This document shows, piece after piece, positions 57,805 through 64,000 of a DNA stretch of 64,000 nucleotides (positions are counted from its first letter, which is position 1; each line of letters opens with the position of its first letter). The stretch covers positions 992,001 to 1,056,000 of the forward strand of contig JAVXUO010002581.1 of the NCBI GenBank assembly GCA_033065855.1, written 5' to 3'. Under the pieces are notes generated by a model. The model saw nothing but the letters and a program-made list of their open reading frames with translations, was not told the origin of the DNA and searched no databases. The stretch is from Escallonia rubra. Lineage: Eukaryota > Streptophyta > Magnoliopsida > Escalloniales > Escalloniaceae. The position numbers and the translations under genes were made by a program.

Positions 57805-58878
57805 AGAATAATTGCGTAAAATACTCATGTGATTTGGGATAGTTGTAAAAACGTCCATGTTGTTACAAAAATTATAAAAATACACCAAAAATTGCAAAAA
57901 TGTTGCAGCCGATGATTCCCGTAATAGAATAATGAAAATGTCTAAATTGTCCTCTATATATACTGTAATTTGTAGATCTTAGATTTTTTTTTTAATTTTT
58001 GGGTATGAATGGTGTTGATATTGGGCAGCAGGGCTGAGCTCGTGGTGGCGACACCGGCGCATGTTGATGGGGTTGATGGCGCTAGTCGACGTCGACGTAG
58101 GTTCATGGAGGGTGGACAGGGCAAGTGGTGGCAGCGCCTGGCGGGGTTAGGATTGGCCCTAATTGTAGATCTAGGTTTGTTTTTTGAATTGTAGATATAG
58201 ACTTGTGGTTTGTGAATCAGGCTGGTGGAGGCAGTGCAATAGGCTACTGTTGGTGGCGGGGCTAGCGGCAGCGCAAGTGGCAGGGGTTGATGGCGGGGCT
58301 AGCAGCGGTACAAGAGGTTGGGGGGTGGTGAAGGGGATGTCGACGTGGAGTTCGCGGTGGGTGGAAGGCATCGGTGGGGGCGGTGCACTTGGCTTCGGTT
58401 GATGAAGGGGCTAGCGGCGGCGGCATAGGGGTCTTTGTGGGTGGTTGAGGCTAGCGGCTTCGGAGGTACACGGGGCTGGACGGTGGTGGCAGAAATGGGC
58501 GGTGGCAGAAAAAAGGGTGATGGTGGTCGATGGAGCCTTGTAAAGGTGGCGGCTAGGGTTTTGGCTTGAGGGGGCTGAGGCGACGGCGATTGGGCGGAAC
58601 AGGTTGCTGAGGCGGCGGTGGTGGTAGAAATGGGTGGTGGTTAGGGTTTAGGATTTAGGAAAGGAAGAAGAAATAAAGGGCATTTTTGTCATTTCGTTAA
58701 GTTAATCTTTATTAAACGCACTCTTCAGGAGCGTGAACATCACACTCCGTCAGTTTGAATGATTTTTTTTACGGTTGCAACACTTTTGCAATCTCCGGTG
58801 TCTTTTTGCAATTTTTTTAACAGCAGTGGCCTTTTTGCAACTATCCCAAACTACAAGGGTATTTTACGTAATTATCCC
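57805..58878. mobile_element. MULE-like TIR element with 9-bp target duplication (Pack-MULE-like)
   Basis: The flanking TTCTTTTTA is identical at 57796-57804 and 58879-58887, the 9-bp duplication expected of Mutator-like elements. The left terminus (AGAATAATTGCGTAAAATAC) and the reverse complement of the right (GGGATAATTACGTAAAATAC) align for about 115 bp through 'gtttgggatagttgcaaaaa' and 'acacc..agattgcaaaa'. The interior (58010-58640) is GC-rich and on the minus strand begins with 'ccctaaaccctaacc', like the 5' end of a plant gene, but no domain is recognisable. No transposase, so non-autonomous, probably carrying a captured genomic fragment. Confidence 0.85.
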
Positions 58879-58914
58879 TTCTTTTTATTATTAAGGTTTA
58901 AAGAGTCTTTGTAT

Positions 58915-60107
58915 TAAGAGTTAACTGCGCGGTTGACCATCGAACTATTAGGCAAATTTCACTTTGATCACTGAACTTCAATTTGTGTTAAGGTGACCAT
59001 TGAACTAATCAATTTATCCAATTAAGTCATTCCGTTAGCTTCTGTCAATCACAAGTCCGTTAAGTGACTTAATTCAGGGGTAATTTTGTCACTTTCTTTT
59101 CTTTTCATAAAAAAAAAAACCTACTCTTATTCTCCCCCACCTCTAACCCACCCCCAGTACTACCCCCTCCCTCACCCTTACCCCGCCACAACCACATCCC
59201 TCCACTTTAGCCCACCGCCGCCACATCCTTCCCTAACTACCACCGCCACATCCTTCCCTAACTACCACCAATCCCCAAAAACCTACTCAGATAGCACGAT
59301 TCCACTCCCCAAAATCCTCACCACCCCCGTCGTGAACCACCCTTTCGGCATTCTTGGTGTTGTCCCTTCCCTGTCCCGCCCTGTAGCCCTGATAACCTTG
59401 CCCTCCGCCATCACCACCACACCAAATCTTCTCAAAACAAGCCCGAAACAACCCAATTTTCCAAATCTGCCAACTCGCTCCCAACTCACCACAGAGAACC
59501 ATTAGACCCAATGTCGTCGGCCGTATCCTGTCCCCCGACCGTGTCTCCCCCATCGACTCCGATGCCCCCACCCAACGACTTAACCTTCCCTCGCCCTCTG
59601 CCATGATCTTTGTCGCGCCGAAGAAGACGCTTATGCGTGTGAAAGAGGAGGACGGGGCGGGGATTTTTGATGTGAGACTGAACTTGAAGGGGAAGAACAA
59701 ATGGGTAGTCGACGATCAAGGTAAAGAAGATTGGGGTTAGATTAATTGAAAACAAAAATCAACTTTGGGTTAATTAAGGAGACGAAAATCTTGTTGGGAT
59801 AAAATAAAATAAAAACTTTTTGGGGTCAATTAAAGAACAAAGAATTTTGTTGGGGTCAATTGAAAAAAGTCATACTAAAATTAAAAAATAAATAAAAGAG
59901 AATGATTTTTTTTTTCATTTGACAATTTTGCCCCTTACTTCACCCTCATGTGCCTCGCACATGGGCAGTTAGTGGACCAAAATTAACAGAGTGGCCTAAT
60001 TGAGATCAATTGAAGAATTCAATGGTTACTTTGACACAAATCGAAGTTCAGTGACTAAAGTGGAATTTGCCTAATAGTTCGATGGTCAACCGCGTAGTTA
60101 ACTCTTA
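58915..60107. mobile_element. Second MULE-like TIR element with GC-rich interior
   Basis: The left terminus TAAGAGTTAACTGCGCGGTT and the reverse complement of the right (TAAGAGTTAACTACGCGGTT) are near-identical. They continue through 'gaccatcgaactattaggca', 'cactgaactt' and 'attgaa' for at least 90 bp, with weaker similarity beyond. No 9-bp duplication was recognised at the edges. The GC-rich interior has a short tandem repeat ('ccaccgccacatccttccct', 59215-59270) and a plus-strand frame ending at 59740 (ATG at 59603; MIFVAPKKTLMRVKEEDG...) that I do not recognise and that may come from a captured gene. It lies only 28 bp beyond the duplication of the preceding element. Confidence 0.72.
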
Positions 60108-63100
60108 TATTAACAACAACTACCTGCACGACATGCCTATTCATGCATTTCTTTTGTCCTAGTATTTTAAGGCAGATACATGTCAATGTTCTAATGACTT
60201 TTGACAAAGTAATATTGTAGCAGTTTTCTTTTGTAATTGTGCTAGCTATGGGAGCAGCAAACGTTATATATGTGTTTTGATAAGGGTAGTTGTCTTTCGT
60301 AATTGTATAAGAGCATGCTCGTAGCTTCATGTGTGTTTATATCACGTGAGAAGTGTTGTTAGCGAAAGTGAAAGCTACTTTCCACATTCTTATAAACGAT
60401 AAAATGTGGGAGACTTAAACTCGGCCATGGAGATAGAAAATTTGCACGAGAGGGGCACCTAATTGATCAAAAAAGATTTTTAAGCTTAACTGTTGTCGTA
60501 ATGCAAAAAGCCTGAGCGCGAGTGAAATCATCTGTTGTTTTATTTGTAATCATTCAACACACCTACACCCAACCCACTTGGACGGGTAAATATGTGAGTC
60601 ACCCATAAATCCTTTTGTCAACAAATACCTTACTAGTAGCAAATACAACTACATAGTCTCACATACAGAAAGTAAGGAACGTTCTTAAAAAATGCCTCCG
60701 AGATAGGCGAAAAAAGCGAACTTAGCAATTTCTCTACCACTGTAGGGTTTCCGGTGACATGGTAGACTAGCCTAGATCTGGTTACTTTAGTTTTTTTTTC
60801 TTGGGCGTAGGTTGGTTCAGTGAGCTAGACATCCGTCAATGTCTCGACGCTTGTAATCATCGATCAATTGTGGTTTTGAGTTTTTCGGCGTCGGTGATGG
60901 TTGGTGTTTTGCTGTGGGGTATGTTGTCGGAGTTCTCGAAGAGTTGGATCAGGATTAAGGCCAATGATGTGCGGTTAGATCAAGGTTGTGGTGGTTGCCG
61001 GTGGGGGTTGATTTAGCCATTAGGGTGTTGGGTGGTGTGCGGCCGTGGGTTGGAAAGGGTTTGGTTAGTCTGGATTGGAGAGGGTTGATTTAGTCTAGAG
61101 TTATATTTTCCCCTTTCCCCCATAGTTGATCCCCCTCTAAAGGTTTTATGGTGGTGACGGAAGGCGTCCGATGATGGCTGGTCAGTCAGTGATTGGTGTT
61201 GTCCGGTGATGCTATGGCTGTGAGGGATTCAGCTGATGATTTGCGCTAGTGGTTTTGATAAAGATGTCATTGGTGATCTGTCCTCTAGGGCTCGACAGTG
61301 GTTGATTGGCTGGCGAATGTGGGTTTTTGATGCCGGCGTGAAGGAAGCACGAGATTCGAGGTGAGGCAACGTGGCAGGAATGGTGACAGGTGTCTGTGAG
61401 TTGGGTTGGTGGTGGGCTGTTTTTCTGGTGTTGTTTTATTCACTATTTCTTCTTAAGTCCTTATCTGTTATAGTTTTATAGTAATCTGTTTTGAGTTAAG
61501 TTTTATGTTGTTTGTAGCTATTTGCTTTTCTTTGTGTTCTTTTTCTTTATAAAGAATAAAAATTACAAATTTTTTTTAAAAATTGGTTATTTATCTTTGT
61601 GGTCTATTTCTCTTTCTTTTTGGTACTACCTATCAGATGGTGCTATCATCCGTTATTAGCATTAAATGGCAATGTAATCCCAGATGCTAGGGATGTTAGC
61701 CTCTTTTATTTTCTGATTATCTATATTTATGATAATTGTCACAAAAAAAATAAATAAATAAACAGTCCTGAGATTTGTGTCCCACATTTTGCCAAATACA
61801 TGAAGTGCAAGTATATACAATTATGGCAAAATGGAATAGCCACTACACCAGAAATAGATAAAAAAAAACTCGTCACATTAGGCAATTACTAGTTTTACTG
61901 GTGATGAGATAGTAAGATCAAAATGTGATAGATTTGCAAAAAGAAGCAAGGCAATGACAAGTAGTATAAAGCCATTGAACATGTCCAAATGTATACACTC
62001 GTATACTCGATAAACAACAATGAAATGGAAGTAAAATGGCTCCCCAACAAACATAGGACAAAACAAAGAAAACGGTAGTACTATAATGAAAATATACCTT
62101 CCACTTATACCTAATGTTAACACAAGCACTATATATCTCTTTTATAATTACTAATTCTTTTTCATGCATCAATGACAAAGGCATACTCGAGTTTTTTATT
62201 ATAATATATATCTAGAATAATACTTATATCTAATGTTAACACAAGCACTATATATCGAATACAACTAGATTATGTGCAATTTAGAGAATATAGCTCCAAT
62301 TTTAATTATATTTAGATCTAATAATAGTGTGTAAAAGAATAACGTCTTTAAACAGGCGCAAACTAATCCAAAGTGACTAAACGCTCCGTTTAAACCGACC
62401 AAAGCGAATCATCCAAATCGATAGTATTTGGTTCGTTTCATAATTTCTTAAACCGAAAAAATAACGATTCGATTTGTGATTTGATTCCAAAATCGAATCG
62501 TGGTCACTCTTAGTGGTGTAATACTTCGGAGGTAAATTTGAAACTCTCATCCTTAATTATTCAGTTTCCACCTTAGTAATAATTTTCAACCTTGCCACAG
62601 GTAGCTGCTGGGGTTGGACAGCTCAAGCCCACCCATGCCTAGCTTGATTGACATGCTTCGTCAGTGCCTTGCAACTCAATGGGTGTTAATTTGACAGAGA
62701 ATCAAGTTTTGGGGTGCTTTTATGATTTTCCATACTAGTAATAAAGTGAGAGGCTACAATTGCGTAGATTTCGGAGATGTTGTCAATCAATGACCGCGAT
62801 TTACTCCAACAAAAATGAGGGAGTTTCGAAGCAAAAAAGAAAAATAATTATTCCCGAAACAAAAAAAAAAAGGTTTCAAATAAGGAAATAACCAACCAAC
62901 CAATAAAGAAATTGATTCCTTGCAGAGAAGAAATACCCATTAATGGGGTTTACTTGAAGACCAAAAACCTCAGTGGCATTTACGTAAAATACCATGTCCC
63001 GGAGACCCGAAACTGACTACCACAAAATTAGCTGTCATCCTTAGCCAAAACGCCTCAGTCAAGTCTATACGTAGCCGAATCGCGGCGTTACTCCACCTTC

Positions 63101-63414
63101 CAAATTTCCACGCGCTTCACTAGCGCGTGGCACTAAGACTCCACTTACGCAGTTACGCTCGCCCACCCGCCTCTCGATTTTTGACGAGGTTCCCACGCGC
63201 GGGTGGAGAGAGTGGGAGTGAAAACCCGTCGCAGCCCCATGGCATGATATGCATGATGTGAGATGGTATGGTCATGCCACATGAATGTGCCCTCGTCCCC
63301 CGCCTCGTGCCAGCTCACTGGCCATTTCATTTCATTTCATTGCATTAATTTTTCTTTACCAAAAAAATACCAAACACATTTAATTAATTAAATATAAATC
63401 TAACTAATTTCCAT
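60108..63414. other. Intergenic to promoter of the right-edge gene
   Basis: 60690-61500 is a G/T-rich, moderately GC block that passes into a T-rich tail with 'ctttataaagaataaaaatt' (about 61545). It may be the 3' end of a decayed retroposon, but no frame supports this. A 30-bp direct repeat 'cta..tgttaacacaagcac' occurs at about 62109 and 62229. From about 63030 the DNA is GC-richer, with CACGCG words and a 'gatatgcatgatg' RY-like motif, as expected of a proximal promoter. Confidence 0.35.
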
Positions 63415-63422
63415 TATATATA
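63415..63422 (+). promoter_or_regulatory. TATA box of the right-edge gene
   Basis: TATATATA followed by GGCACCC. About 30 bases downstream the sequence turns into a purine-rich leader, so transcription probably starts near 63450. Confidence 0.6.
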
Positions 63423-63449
63423 GGCACCCTTTAATGCATTTTGACCGGT

Positions 63450-63515
63450 TGAAAAGAGTGAGAGAAGTCTAGAGAGGGAGAAAGAGAGAAGTGACCGAGA
63501 AGAACTAACAGTGAG

Positions 63516-63564
<49 letters not shown>

Positions 63565-63574
63565 AACGAACGAG
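63450..63574 (+). other. 5' leader exon 1 of a gene running off the right edge
   Basis: Purine-rich untranslated leader with a (GA)n tract of about 40 bases (63523-63562) and no ATG. It ends at ACGAG|GTACGT, a good splice donor. GAGA tracts in leaders are bound by BBR/BPC factors in plants. The start coordinate is an estimate from the TATA position. Confidence 0.55.
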
Positions 63575-63933
63575 GTACGTGAATTTATTTTTTTATATGT
63601 GACGATTTTCGATGTCTTCTGGTATACTGTATTTGTTTACATATATATTGTTTGGTTCCCATGGAGATTTGTGTTTATCAACTGTTAAAATAAAACATCT
63701 TGATTCGGTCGTTTTGTATCTCTTTCTCTCTCACACACACACACTGTGAAAGCCCCGTGTGGTGGCGGTAGCATTCACTTGTTTTCTTAACAGATCTTTG
63801 TCATATTGTTGAGTGAAAAATCAGCCATAGATTCCTAATCCGCCCCCTCTATCTCTTCCAAGGGTTTTTGGGGGAGAGATATACATAAGTCTGATCTGGG
63901 TTTTATCTCTTTTTCTCTTGCTGCTGCTGTTAG
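63575..63933 (+). other. Leader intron of the right-edge gene
   Basis: 359 bp, donor GTACGT, and acceptor TTTTTCTCTTGCTGCTGCTG-TTAG|GGTGCC after a pyrimidine tract. T-rich as expected. Leader introns often raise expression of plant genes. Confidence 0.55.
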
Positions 63934-64000
63934 GGTGCCAGAGAAACTCCCAAAGAGGGTTTTGTGTGAAAAGAAGGAAGGAGAGAAAGATTTATGTCGG
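63934..64000 (+). CDS. Exon 2 leader and possible start of a coding region (partial)
   Basis: Exon sequence GGTGCCAGAGAAACTCCC onward contains no ATG until ATGTCGG at 63994, in the last seven bases. That would be the first AUG of the spliced transcript, though its context (TTT before ATG) is weak. The protein therefore cannot be identified from this window, and nothing about its function should be inferred. Confidence 0.4.

Noticed and set aside
61840..61930. CACTACACCAGAAATAG, resembling a CACTA-transposon terminus
   Set aside because: No inverted partner (…TGGTGTAGTG) and no 3-bp duplication could be found in the following sequence. A single 17-base resemblance is not enough.
1..64000. CRISPR arrays, bacterial operons, endogenous viral sequence, tRNA or rRNA genes
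   Set aside because: None seen. The periodic arrays present are eukaryotic mini- and microsatellites without a repeat-spacer pattern, and the reverse transcriptase belongs to a LINE.

Overview
This is a plant nuclear window, most likely from a eudicot with a repeat-rich genome. The basis is AT-rich intergenic DNA with many simple repeats, GT-AG introns, plant-specific gene families, and transposable elements of typical plant kinds. No organelle DNA, CRISPR array, tRNA or rRNA gene was seen. The species cannot be named from the sequence alone. Three genes look functional. (1) A small intronless NIMIN2-like gene on the minus strand (8967-9302) encodes an NPR1-interacting regulator of salicylic-acid defence signalling. 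Its promoter carries three TGACG motifs just upstream of a TATA box. (2) A complete three-exon XYL1-type alpha-xylosidase gene of glycoside hydrolase family 31 lies on the plus strand (36007-42179, 928 codons) and acts on cell-wall xyloglucan. (3) The 5' end of a gene runs off the right edge: TATA box near 63415, a GA-repeat leader, a leader intron (63575-63933), and a first ATG at 63994. Two broken genes are also recognisable: an A20/AN1 stress-associated-protein pseudogene (20061-20540) and a fragment of a LINE ORF2 zinc-binding domain (10940-11139, minus). The rest is mostly mobile DNA. From left to right: a truncated and then a diverged Mutator-like (MULE-like) element (1-1457); a tandem hairpin repeat (8375-8535); an LTR-like stretch (11281-11600); a foldback element (12352-13256); two adjoining candidate Helitrons on the minus strand (16851-22249), the second holding the SAP pseudogene and a complete 312-bp TRIM element (21165-21476); an almost intact L1-type LINE with a perfect 16-bp target duplication (22918-28950); a 4-kb region of GC-rich minisatellites bracketed by diverged inverted repeats (29205-33250); and a foldback MITE (34414-34734). 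Downstream of XYL1 there is a tandem-repeat locus interrupted by a solo LTR (44651-45701), an AT-rich block, a MULE-like element with CA/TG arms (49450-50615), a solo LTR nested inside the LTR of an old TRIM (50913-52710), and two MULE-like elements back to back (57805-58878 and 58915-60107). The genes are functionally unrelated (immunity and cell wall) and do not form a cluster. The striking content is transposon architecture: several terminal-inverted-repeat elements with GC-rich, gene-like interiors, nested insertions whose order can be read, and a LINE that looks young. Coordinates of genes, LINE, TRIM, solo LTRs and the 57.8-kb element are firm to within a few bases. Boundaries of diverged elements are approximate.
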